Below are positions 1 through 6,579 of a stretch of DNA of 9,709 nt, piece after piece. The translations under genes and the position numbers were made by a program. The stretch comes from an uncultured Pseudomonadota bacterium (GTDB taxonomy: Bacteria; Pseudomonadota; Gammaproteobacteria; Burkholderiales; SG8-39), in the NCBI GenBank assembly GCA_903895005.1, contig CAITSH010000398.1:1-9709 (forward strand). Reading direction: 5' to 3'. Numbering within the stretch: position 1 is the first letter of the stretch; every line of letters starts with the position of its first letter. The notes below the pieces were generated by a model. The model saw nothing but the letters and a program-made list of their open reading frames with translations, was not told the DNA's origin and did no database searches.

Positions 1-423
1 GGTGACAGCGCGGCGGACCGTGAAAAGGCGCGCGTCAAGCGCGTCGCAGGTTACATAGAGGACTGGACCGGGTCGCTGACCGACGCGCAGACCGCGCGAA
101 TTGCGGCCACGGTGCGCGCCTTTCCGCGCCTTGCCGAGTTGCAGCTGGCGAGCCGGCAGGCGCGCCAGTTGGAATTGCTCGCCCTGCTCCAGCGCAACCG
201 CTCGGCGGCGGAACTGGCACCGGCGCTGCGCAGTTATTTCACCGACTGGGAGTTGCGTCGCGGCAGCGAATACGGCCGCATGGCGACAGAATGGGAGGCG
301 CAGCTCACGCAGATGCTGGTCGACCTGGATCGAAGCTTCACGCCCGAACAGCGCAGCCGTGTGGTCAAACGTGCGACGCAGTTTGCCGAGGATTTTCGCG
401 TGCTGACGGCGGGGAAGTCCTAG
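1..423 (+). CDS. DUF6279-like lipoprotein, C-terminal part (5' end outside window)
   Basis: Frame 1 is open from the first base to the TAG at 421-423, giving 140 residues of a C-terminal fragment with no start in view. The visible part is helical and charged. It contains a segment reading GYIEDWTGSLTDAQTARI, followed by a run of Arg/Gln/Leu-rich helices (LASRQARQLELLALLQRN) and a closing LDRSFTPEQRSRVV helix. This EDW-x-G-x-LT-x-x-Q arrangement and the final 'TPEQR' helix resemble DUF6279 family lipoproteins, which are usually about 250-300 aa with an N-terminal lipobox. That N-terminus is upstream of the window, so lipidation cannot be checked. The function of the family is unknown to me. 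No hairpin terminator is obvious just after the stop. Confidence 0.62.
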   Translation, partial: GDSAADREKARVKRVAGYIEDWTGSLTDAQTARIAATVRAFPRLAELQLASRQARQLELLALLQRNRSAAELAPALRSYFTDWELRRGSEYGRMATEWEAQLTQMLVDLDRSFTPEQRSRVVKRATQFAEDFRVLTAGKS

Positions 424-771
424 GGGTGGGTCGCGTCGGGGGTAACAAGTCCCGGGGACAATTTCAGGGGCGACGGGCGACACAGGCAAAACCGCTACCA
501 AAGTCGCAGACGTGGCGCGGCAATTTTTCTTAATCGCCCGGAATAAGCTTGGCACATTGCACGTTCGCAAGTTAGTGTGTCCCTCAATTTGGCTTCCGCT
601 GTATTTCGGATGCCGCCCTCCCACTGCCAATTGGCGAAAGCCCCCCGCGCAACACTACCCCGCCAACGAGCACGACGTGATGAATGCGAACCCCCTCCAA
701 GTCGAAGCTGCAACGGCAAAGCACGAGCCGGTGACCGGCGTTTGTCCGCACGCTTTTGCCAGAGAGTGTCA
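424..771. other. 348-bp intergenic stretch without recognisable gene
   Basis: This stretch lies between the DUF6279-like gene and the amine oxidase. An open frame continuous with the oxidase begins at a GTG at 577. Its first 65 residues are Arg/Pro/Cys-rich, unlike any signal peptide or flavoprotein N-terminus, so I treat 577-771 as untranslated leader. An AT-rich patch lies at about 523-535. A short inverted repeat (TTGC...GCAA) lies near 557-570. The string TGGCACATTGCA at 550-561 resembles a sigma-54 box but has the wrong spacing. The oxidase promoter probably lies here, but I cannot place it. Confidence 0.5.
761..766 (+). promoter_or_regulatory. Ribosome binding site that decides the GTG start of the amine oxidase
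   Basis: AGAGAG lies 5 nt before the GTG at 772. It supports this start over the upstream in-frame GTG at 577, whose extension has no family resemblance, and over the ATG at 811, which would remove the twin-arginine motif. Confidence 0.5.
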
Positions 772-2220
772 GTGACGATCAATCGCACACGGCGCCAACT
801 GCTCGCCGGGATGACCTCGGGGGCCCTAGGCAGTCTAGGCGGGTGTGCAAGCGGCGTGCCGGTGCAGTCTGTCGCCGGGCGCCGGATTCTGATTATCGGT
901 GCGGGCTTTGCCGGCCTGTCTGCGGCCAATGCGCTGCAGGCCTCCGGAGCCGAGGTCATCGTCCTCGAGGCGCGCGAACGCGCCGGCGGGCGCGTACTGA
1001 CCGACCGCAGTCTCGGGTTTCCCCTTGACCTCGGGCCCTCCTGGCTGCATGGCGGCGCGGGGAACCCGCTCAAGCCGATTGCCGCGCGCGCCAGGGTGGC
1101 GACGCAGGTGACCAATTATTCGAACCTGCGCTTAACCAGTTTGGTTTCCGGGCAGCGCCAGGTCATGGCGACCTCTCAGGTGCTGGGCTATGCCGGGCGT
1201 ATCAATACGGCGATGAATTCTCCCTGGATGTGGATGCGTTTGCGCGTGCGCGCCTTCATGTCCAAGGGCGACCTGTCGGCCGCCGACGTGTTCGACGAGG
1301 CAATCCGCGACGCCGAGCGCCGCGGCGGTCCCATCGACCGCGGCATGGTGGCCCTGGAGCGCTGGGTCCTTGAATCGAACCTGGCCGCGCCGCTCAACGA
1401 GGTCAGCGCCAGCGCGCTGCTCGACGCCTCGGCCACCGGCGATGACGGTGATGTGCTGCCGTCGGATGACCGTTACCTTGTGGCCGGCATGGACAGCTTG
1501 ATTGCCATGATGGCCCGCGGCATCGATATCCGTTACGGCGAAAAGATCAGCGCGATCGACTGGAAGCCGGGCTCGGTGCACGTCACTACCGCGGGGGGCG
1601 AATGGGCGGGTGATTGCGCCGTCGTGACCCTGCCCGTGGGCGTGCTGCGCAATGGCGATGTGCAATTCACGCCGGCGCTGCCGGAATCGTTCGAGGCTTC
1701 GCTGGGCCGCCTTCGCATGGGCCTGCTCAACAAGGTCTGCCTGACCTTTCCCGAGGCCTTCTGGGACACCAAGCTTGATTTCCTGACCTACTACTCCGAC
1801 CCGGCGCCGCTTTGCTATGCGTGGTTGAACCTCACGCGCTACAACGGCGCACCGGCGCTGGTGGGCTTTACCTCGGGCGGCGCGGCGCGGCAGCTCGAGT
1901 CCATGAGCGATGATGCGATCGTCGCCAATGTGATGCAGCGCATCCGCACGCGCGGTGGCAGCGCCGCGGCGGGCAGTCGCAGTGTTCCCGACCCGGTGCA
2001 GGTGCGCATATCGCGTTGGGCGGCCGATCCGTTTGCGCGCGGTTCCTATTCGTTTCTTGGCCTTGGCGGTTCGGGCGCGGACCGCGACCGGCTCGCCGTA
2101 CCCGTGGGCAACACGCTGTTTTTTGCCGGCGAGGCCACGCATCGCGGCGACCCGGCAAGTGTGCACGGCGCCTGGTGGTCGGGCCAGCGCGCCGCCGCGC
2201 AGATCCGCGCGTTGGCATAG
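772..2220 (+). CDS. FAD-dependent amine oxidase (flavin monoamine/polyamine oxidase family), Tat-exported
   Basis: This 482-aa flavoprotein should oxidise an amine to an imine or aldehyde with transfer of electrons to FAD and then O2. The substrate is unknown. Seen: the dinucleotide-binding motif GAGFAG at residues 43-48, followed by VIVLEARERAGGRV with the ribose-binding Glu and the GG motif, and LGPSWLHG. A Lys (K321, in LLNKV) matches the flavin-N5 lysine of polyamine oxidases. The closing motif FAGEAT at 451-456 is followed by VHGAWWSGQRAA. No Cys occupies the covalent-FAD site typical of mitochondrial MAO. I chose the GTG at 772 because AGAGAG lies 5 nt upstream and because it gives a Tat-like N-terminus (TRRQLLAG) plus a lipobox-like LGGC at 22-25, so the product may be a Tat lipoprotein. 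A GTG at 766 and an ATG at 811 are in-frame alternatives; the ATG would lose the twin Arg. FAD loading in the cytoplasm fits Tat export. A terminator follows at 2284-2358. The family is certain; substrate and location are inferred. Confidence 0.9.
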   Translation: MTINRTRRQLLAGMTSGALGSLGGCASGVPVQSVAGRRILIIGAGFAGLSAANALQASGAEVIVLEARERAGGRVLTDRSLGFPLDLGPSWLHGGAGNPLKPIAARARVATQVTNYSNLRLTSLVSGQRQVMATSQVLGYAGRINTAMNSPWMWMRLRVRAFMSKGDLSAADVFDEAIRDAERRGGPIDRGMVALERWVLESNLAAPLNEVSASALLDASATGDDGDVLPSDDRYLVAGMDSLIAMMARGIDIRYGEKISAIDWKPGSVHVTTAGGEWAGDCAVVTLPVGVLRNGDVQFTPALPESFEASLGRLRMGLLNKVCLTFPEAFWDTKLDFLTYYSDPAPLCYAWLNLTRYNGAPALVGFTSGGAARQLESMSDDAIVANVMQRIRTRGGSAAAGSRSVPDPVQVRISRWAADPFARGSYSFLGLGGSGADRDRLAVPVGNTLFFAGEATHRGDPASVHGAWWSGQRAAAQIRALA

Positions 2221-2283
2221 CGGGTTCGCGGCGGCCAATTCTCCGCCGACTTCCGCTGGAAAACCTGGCGAATATTGAGTAAT

Positions 2284-2318
2284 GACTGGAAAGCCCCGCC
2301 AGTCGGGCATTTCCAGTC
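2284..2318. terminator. Hairpin 1 of a tandem terminator region
   Basis: GACTGGAAA at 2284-2292 pairs perfectly with TTTCCAGTC at 2310-2318. The stem continues with GCCC (2293-2296) and GGGC (2305-2308) across a one-base bulge. It lacks a long T run but ends GGTTTAG on the plus strand. It lies 63 bp after the amine oxidase stop and may protect or end that transcript ahead of the stronger hairpin at 2327-2358. Confidence 0.6.
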
Positions 2319-2326
2319 GGTTTAGA

Positions 2327-2358
2327 TTAAAAAGCCCCGGCATGCCGGGGCTTTTTAA
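2327..2358. terminator. Bidirectional rho-independent terminator (perfect 32-bp palindrome)
   Basis: The 32 bases are perfectly self-complementary around the centre at 2342/2343. The GC stem is AGCCCCGG/CCGGGGCT, flanked by five A on the left and five T on the right. An RNA from either strand therefore ends in a GC-rich hairpin with a U run. It separates the plus-strand amine oxidase (stop 2220) from the minus-strand transglutaminase (stop 2379), so it can serve both convergent genes. Confidence 0.9.
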
Positions 2359-2378
2359 TTGCCGCTTACGTGCGGCGG

Positions 2379-3479
2379 TCAGGCTGTTAGTTCGCGCGCC
2401 CGTATCGTGTACTTGAAGTTGTCCGGGTCGAGGCTGTCGATGCGACCCTGGCCCGTTTCGGCCTGCGGGTACATCAGGAAGCCGATTTTTGCCCCTTTGG
2501 CGCCGGGCAGCGCGATATCGTGCGCGGTGTTGTAGGCGAGCCAGTTCATCTCCCATGCGCCGAACAGTTTTGGCCGCACCGCCTGCACCAGCGGGTCGTT
2601 GACGGTGATGGGCGCGGCTTTTTCTTCGAGCACCACCTTGCGCACATCGGCCGGGTCGACCGGGACTCAGCCAAAACCCGACAGCCACACTTCGGCACGG
2701 CAATGCTGCGCGCGCGTGACGTTGTCGGTGCCCGCACCCAGGCTGCGATAGCCAAATTGCGACTTGACCACGCGCAGGCCGTAGACATCGCGGGCGGGGA
2801 GGCCCAGCGAGCGTGCCATGCCGACGTAAAGCGCATTGAGGTCCGCGCACTTGCCGCCGAGGTTGCCCGTTTCGAGCATGACCTTGATGTCGCCGACGCC
2901 GCAGCCGCGCGTGTTCGGGTCGCGGAAGGTGTTGTCGACGATCCAGTCGTACAGGGCGCGCGCTTTGTCGATGTCGCTTTTTGCGCCGCGCGTCGCCTCG
3001 CGCGCCTTGGCGCGAACGATGCCGTCGGTGGGCATCAGTTCGGTGGGGGCGGTGTAAAAGGCGCGGTCTTCGGAAGAGAGTGCTTCGACCTTGCCCGGCT
3101 TTGAGAGGTCGATGGCGCGGTCGCGCGTGGCAAAACGGCTGGTCATCTCGATCACCGGATTGGCTGTCGATTCATTCCATTCTGCGTAGAGCATCGCTGC
3201 GCCGTATTTTTTGTCGTGCACGAGATGGCTGCGCGCTGCGTTGCCGGACCAGGTGTTGCCCAACGTGCGTTGCCATTCGGTATCAACAGAGGGCACCGGA
3301 AGCCAGACGCGGTTGATGCCTGCGGGAAATTGCAGCTCGACGCGGGTGGTGGTTTCGAAGGTGCGCCATTTTTCGGCCGCCTTCGGTTCGAAGGGCAGTT
3401 GTTGTGCAAGAGCGGCTTGCGGCAGCGCACAGGCGAGGGGAAGGCTTGCGCCGGCGAGTATGAAGGTGCGTCTTTGCAT
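2379..3479 (-). pseudogene. Exported transglutaminase-like protein interrupted by an in-frame TGA
   Basis: Reading from the ATG at 3479 gives MQRRTFILAG followed by a hydrophobic stretch ending ALA-QQ (signal peptide, about residues 1-26, with a twin Arg). A beta-rich N-terminal domain follows. The transglutaminase core has its Cys in GGKCADLNALY (C211) and its His in AQHCRAEVW (H259). A TGA at 2667-2669 falls after GFG (residue 270). The same frame then continues VPVDPADVRKVVLEE, exactly the normal continuation of the family motif G-W-VPVDP, so TGA replaces a Trp codon (TGG to TGA). The catalytic Asp (D275 in VDP) and 90 more residues lie beyond the stop. Without the stop the product would be 366 aa. 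GGGAG lies 7 nt before the ATG. The terminator at 2327-2358 follows. The cysteine peptidase-like fold is clear; the substrate is unknown. It is either a recent nonsense pseudogene or a base error; neighbouring genes use TGA as a normal stop, which argues against recoding. Confidence 0.85.
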
Positions 3480-3526
3480 GGTGTGACTCCCGGTATGTTG
3501 CGCTGTTTTTCTGGCCTGCATAAACC

Positions 3527-3561
3527 CCGGTAAAAACGCGGGTGCGACGCTATTTTACCGG
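3527..3561 (-). other. Inverted repeat at the tlpA stop codon
   Basis: CCGGTAAAA at 3527-3535 and TTTTACCGG at 3553-3561 are perfect 9-bp complements separated by 17 nt. The 3' part encodes the last residues of the thioredoxin, so the stop codon lies inside the hairpin. No U run follows on the minus strand, so it is probably not a simple terminator. It sits between two genes that appear to be co-transcribed and may affect processing or stability of the message. Confidence 0.4.
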
Positions 3562-4092
3562 CTTGAGCAGGCGGCCGATGAGTGATTTGACCTCGGGAGA
3601 GTCCCAGGCCAGTTCGCCGTAGGCGACGTGGCTGATGCGCTGGGCCGGGTCGATGATGAGTGTGGTGGGCAACAGCTTCACCTTCCAGGTCTTGGCGACC
3701 GCGCCGTCGCGATCGAGCAGCACCGGAAAACGCACGGGTGTGTGCTGCAGGAAGGCGCGCACCCGCGGTTCGCCCTCGGCGAGGTCCACGCCCAGCAGCA
3801 CGAAGGGCTGTCCCGCCATGGCGTCCGAGAGGCGTTGCAGCGAGGGCATTTCCTCGCGGCAGGGCTCGCACCAGGTGGCCCAGAAATTGAGCACGACAAC
3901 CTTGCCCTTGTAGTCGGTGAGACGGTGATCGCGCCCGTCTAGGTCGCGCAGCACCAGGGGCGGCGCCGCGGCCGGTCCGCGCCAGGGCTGCAGGTCGGCC
4001 GCCGCGGCCGATCCGGCCAGCAAAAGCACGGCAGCCAGTGATAGCAGCACGTCTGCGAGGCGCCCGATACCCCGGAGGAACAGGAGGCGCAT
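3550..4092 (-). CDS. TlpA/ResA-family thiol-disulfide oxidoreductase (periplasmic thioredoxin)
   Basis: This 180-aa product is an exported thioredoxin-fold protein expected to reduce disulfides or Cys residues in the periplasm. Seen: an N-terminal MRLLFLRGIGR followed by a hydrophobic helix (about residues 13-30) ending GSAAAAD (signal peptide or anchor), and VVVLNFWATWCEPCREEMP with the CxxC active site at C75 and C78. A second half follows with VLLGVDLAEGE, FPVLLDRDG and KLLPTTLIID, whose cis-Pro is P142. This is the usual AhpC/TSA-redoxin layout and length. No convincing Shine-Dalgarno precedes the ATG at 4092, but the signal peptide fixes the start region. The gene ends 70 bp before the transglutaminase start on the same strand, so the two are probably one operon; keeping a periplasmic catalytic Cys reduced would be a sensible role, but that is inference. 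Only 36 bp separate it from the divergent hydrolase. Confidence 0.88.
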   Translation of the reverse strand: MRLLFLRGIGRLADVLLSLAAVLLLAGSAAAADLQPWRGPAAAPPLVLRDLDGRDHRLTDYKGKVVVLNFWATWCEPCREEMPSLQRLSDAMAGQPFVLLGVDLAEGEPRVRAFLQHTPVRFPVLLDRDGAVAKTWKVKLLPTTLIIDPAQRISHVAYGELAWDSPEVKSLIGRLLKPVK

Positions 4093-4128
4093 CCGCGTGC
4101 AAGAGCGGATACCATAGCGCACCGCGCC

Positions 4129-4914
4129 ATGACAGCCCCAAGACTGCATTTTTCCCACGCCAACGGATTTCCCGCGGCCTGCTACCAGAAGGTGTTTGAT
4201 CATCTTGGTGCCGATTTTCGCATCACGGCGGTCAACACGCTTGGCCATGATGCGCGCCACCCGGTGAGCGACGGCTGGCCGCACCTGGTGGATGAATTGA
4301 TCGGCGCCCTCGAGCGCGACGACACGCCGGTGCTTGCCGTCGGACATTCCCTCGGCGGCTACCTCAGCTATCTCGCCGCGGTGCGCCGGCCCGAATTATT
4401 TCGCGCGCTGATCCTGCTCGATTCGCCCATCATGAGCCCGGTCAAGGGCAATGCGTTCTGGCTGATGAAGCGCCTTGGCGTTGCCGACCGGATGACGCCT
4501 GCCCATCTCACGCTCGAGCGCCGGCGCGAATGGCCCTCGTTGGAGGCGGCGCGCGAACATTTCCGCCACAAGCGGGTCTTTCGCGATTTCGACCCGGACT
4601 GCCTCGAGGATTATGTTGCGCGGGGCACCGTGCCCGTCGAGGGCGGCGGGGTGCGCCTCGCGTTCGATCCCGTGATCGAGCACGCGATTTATCGAGGCAT
4701 TCCCCACGACCTGCACCGCCACCGTCGCCGCCTGTCGGTGCCGGCGGGCTTTATCGGTGGCAGTCATTCGCACGAACTGGCGCAGATCGGCATGGCCGGG
4801 ATGCGCGGCCGCATGCGTATCGAAATCGTCAAGGGCGGTCACCTGTTCCCGTTTGAGCGTCCGCTCGCAGCTGCAGTGGCGATACGGGACATGGCGCGGC
4901 ATCTGCTCCCGTGA
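4129..4914 (+). CDS. Alpha/beta hydrolase
   Basis: This 261-aa alpha/beta-hydrolase-fold protein has no signal peptide and is therefore probably cytoplasmic. Seen: the oxyanion-hole region HFSHANGFP at residues 7-15, the nucleophile elbow GHSLGG with Ser74, LILLDSP at 94-100, and a late GGHLFPFERP with the catalytic His at 238. The acid residue could be D98 or one in the 200-220 region; I cannot decide. The HANGFP start is shared with many proteobacterial hydrolases of unknown substrate (esterase/lactonase/thioesterase-like). The ATG at 4129 must be near the true start because the first beta strand follows at once. The ribosome site is weak. azlC begins 28 bp after the stop, so co-transcription with azlCD is likely. 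Confidence 0.88.
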   Translation: MTAPRLHFSHANGFPAACYQKVFDHLGADFRITAVNTLGHDARHPVSDGWPHLVDELIGALERDDTPVLAVGHSLGGYLSYLAAVRRPELFRALILLDSPIMSPVKGNAFWLMKRLGVADRMTPAHLTLERRREWPSLEAAREHFRHKRVFRDFDPDCLEDYVARGTVPVEGGGVRLAFDPVIEHAIYRGIPHDLHRHRRRLSVPAGFIGGSHSHELAQIGMAGMRGRMRIEIVKGGHLFPFERPLAAAVAIRDMARHLLP

Positions 4915-4942
4915 ACAGGTCGGGGCGGATCGGCGCGGGTTC

Positions 4943-5677
4943 ATGACGGGCGAATTGCTCAAGGGCGCGCGCGCCGGCCTGCCAGTGGTGCTGGGCTATC
5001 TGTCGATCGGCTTCGCCGCCGGCGTGGTGCAGCGTGCCGCCGGCATGTCGGTGGCCGAGGTGATGCTGCTCTCGCTGGTGCTCTACGCCGGTTCGGCGCA
5101 GTTTGTCGTGGCAAGCCTGGTGGCCGCCTCGGTGTCGCCGGCAACGGCCGTCGTCACGGTGTTTTTCGTTAACCTGCGCCATTTGCTGCTCGCCTCGGCC
5201 CTCGCGCCTTACTGCCGCCGTTTTCCCGCCTGGCAGAATGCGCTGATCGGTGCGCAACTCACCGACGAGACTTTCGTCGTAGCCTGGGGTCGGCTGACAA
5301 CCGCAGAGGCAACAGGCGCCACCACCGCGACATTTGGCGCGCGCTGGATGCTCGGGCTCAACCTGTCGGCGTACTCGGCCTGGGCACTGGCCAATTTCGC
5401 CGGCGCCCTCGCGGGCGACCGCGTCGGTAGTATTCGCGCGCTGGGATTTGATTTCGCGCTGGCGGCGATGTTCGGCGCGCTGCTGGTGCTGCAACTGGCC
5501 GCGCAGGCAAGCACGGCGCGGCTCAGCGGGCTTGTGGTGGCGTCCCTTGCCGCACTCTTGTCGGTGACGGTCACCCTGGTGTTGCCGGGCAACTGGAACA
5601 TCCTCATCGCGACCCTGCTCGCGGCTACCGCAGGACTCTTTTTTCAGCAATGGAAATCCGCGAATACGTCCTTCTGA
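4943..5677 (+). CDS. azlC: AzlC-family branched-chain amino acid exporter, large subunit
   Basis: This 244-aa polytopic inner-membrane protein is the large subunit of the two-component AzlCD (YgaZH-type) exporter, whose known members export branched-chain amino acids such as valine or confer azaleucine resistance. Seen: an N-terminal GARAGLPVVLGYLSIGFAAGV, the motif LLSLVLYAGSAQFV typical of AzlC, VFFVNLRHLLLASALAP, and GAQLTDETFVVAW, then further hydrophobic helices to the C-terminus. The length is normal for the family. The ATG at 4943 places the family N-terminus (MTGELLKGARAGLP) correctly; the frame is open further upstream inside the hydrolase gene, but that part is not AzlC-like. azlD starts 28 bp before this stop, so translational coupling is expected. 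Confidence 0.93.
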   Translation: MTGELLKGARAGLPVVLGYLSIGFAAGVVQRAAGMSVAEVMLLSLVLYAGSAQFVVASLVAASVSPATAVVTVFFVNLRHLLLASALAPYCRRFPAWQNALIGAQLTDETFVVAWGRLTTAEATGATTATFGARWMLGLNLSAYSAWALANFAGALAGDRVGSIRALGFDFALAAMFGALLVLQLAAQASTARLSGLVVASLAALLSVTVTLVLPGNWNILIATLLAATAGLFFQQWKSANTSF

Positions 5678-5982
5678 TCGCGCTCGGCGGCGCCGGCGTA
5701 ACCCTGTTGCCGCGGGTGCTGCCGCTGCTGCTGCTCTCACGCGTTGCGCTGCCCGCATGGCTGCGCATCTGGCTGTCGCAGGTGCCGGTGGCGATCCTTG
5801 CCGCGCTGCTCGCGCAGGAAATCGCCTTCGAGGGCGCGCGTCTCGTCCCGATTGCGCAAAACACGGCGGTGCTCGCCATTGTTCCGGTGCTGCTGGTGGC
5901 GTGGCTGACGCGCAGTCTCATTGGTGCGGTGGGGGCGGGGGTGGTGGCGATGGCGGTGTTGCGCGCCATTGCGGGGGCGTGA
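5650..5982 (+). CDS. azlD: AzlD-family branched-chain amino acid exporter, small subunit
   Basis: This 110-aa, almost entirely hydrophobic protein partners with AzlC in the inner membrane. Seen: about four membrane segments, a GVTLLPRVLPLLLL segment with the TxLPR pattern typical of AzlD proteins, WLSQVPVAILAALLAQE, and TAVLAIVPVLLVAWLTRSLIGAV. The length fits the family. The ATG at 5650 lies inside the 3' end of azlC, a 28-bp overlap in another frame, which is the usual arrangement. Downstream, at 6037-6604, is a large palindromic element and then a convergent gene. Confidence 0.92.
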   Translation: MEIREYVLLIALGGAGVTLLPRVLPLLLLSRVALPAWLRIWLSQVPVAILAALLAQEIAFEGARLVPIAQNTAVLAIVPVLLVAWLTRSLIGAVGAGVVAMAVLRAIAGA

Positions 5983-6062
5983 GCGGCGTTGTGTGATTCT
6001 CGCTGCGCTGGCTTGGTCTTTTTTCTTTAGTTATGTAGTTTCGCCCCCTTGCGGGGGGGCGA

Positions 6063-6095
6063 GTTACTTTCTTTGCTTGTGCAAAGAAAGGTAAC
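6063..6095. repeat. Left terminal hairpin of the palindromic element
   Basis: GTTAC-TTTCTTTGC (6063-6076) pairs with GCAAAGAAA-GTAAC (6081-6095) across a 4-nt loop, with one bulged G at 6090. It is the mirror partner of the hairpin at 6548-6579. Confidence 0.8.
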
Positions 6096-6157
6096 CAAAG
6101 AAAGCACACCCCCGACGCCGCCCCTTCGGGGTGCCCTCGGATGCTCGGGGAAGCGGG

Positions 6158-6202
6158 CCGGTCCCTGAACTCGCCCCTGCGGGGCTCAGACAACGGGACC
6201 GG
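6158..6202. repeat. Inner hairpin, left arm of the palindromic element
   Basis: CCGGTCCC (6158-6165) pairs with GGGACCGG (6195-6202). Inside it, CTGA/TCAG and GCCCC/GGGGC (6173-6177 with 6181-6185, loop TGC) extend the fold. Its mirror partner is the weaker hairpin CCGGTCCC/GGGGCCGG at 6401-6447. Confidence 0.75.
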
Positions 6203-6400
6203 ACTTCTCCCGCTTCGCCTGTGCTCCTCGGCGGCGCCGCAGGGGCCCCGAAGTCAAAGACAAGATCAAAAGCAAAACGACAGCATGCGGTGGTCGCTCG
6301 TTTGCGCTTCGCTGCTGGTGGAGAAGCGAAGTTTTTGAATTTGATGTTGACCGTGACTCCCGTAGGTGACGCCGAGAAGCACAGCGTTCTCGGGAGCAGT

Positions 6401-6447
6401 CCGGTCCCGTTGTCTGAGCGACCGTAGGGAGCGAGTTTAGGGGCCGG
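6401..6447. repeat. Inner hairpin, right arm of the palindromic element
   Basis: CCGGTCCC (6401-6408) pairs with GGGGCCGG (6440-6447) with one G-T pair. The apical part has drifted and pairs less well than its left-arm partner at 6158-6202. Confidence 0.65.
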
Positions 6448-6547
6448 CCCGAGGATGCGAGCATCGCAGGGCAGCCCCCGCTATTGCGATCGGAGAATTG
6501 CGACGACACACAAGCGGGGGCCGTCACCTCCGGGTCGCCTTCTTTGG

Positions 6548-6579
6548 GTTACTTTTCTTGGCGAAGCAAGAAAAGTGAC
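6548..6579. repeat. Right terminal hairpin of the palindromic element
   Basis: GTTACTTTTCTTG (6548-6560) pairs with CAAGAAAAGTGAC (6567-6579) with a 6-nt loop and one G-T pair. It is the inverted counterpart of 6063-6095. Confidence 0.8.

Noticed and set aside
550..561. TGGCACATTGCA looks like a sigma-54 (-24/-12) promoter
   Set aside because: The two halves are about 4 nt too close; the GG-GC spacing of 10 bp is not met.
577..771. N-terminal 65-residue extension of the amine oxidase from the GTG at 577
   Set aside because: It is Arg/Pro/Cys-rich, unlike any flavoprotein N-terminus, and it buries a good Tat signal that starts at 772 with its own ribosome site.
2667..2669. TGA read as selenocysteine or as Trp under an alternative code
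   Set aside because: The family has Trp here, not Cys or Sec; no obvious SECIS-like hairpin was identified just after it; and neighbouring genes (for example those ending at 4914, 5677 and 5982) use TGA as an ordinary stop.
1132..2850. A 572-residue open frame on the minus strand across the amine oxidase and the transglutaminase end
   Set aside because: It is a GC-rich shadow: Arg/His/Gly-rich, no domain, crosses a strong terminator, and overlaps two well-supported genes.
3152..4141. A 329-residue minus-strand open frame overlapping tlpA and the transglutaminase start
   Set aside because: It is in a different frame from the CxxC thioredoxin, shows no domain and has shadow-like composition.
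6131..6527. Short open frames of about 65-113 residues inside the palindromic element
   Set aside because: They occur on both strands because the sequence is a GC-rich palindrome; they lack ribosome sites and recognisable domains.
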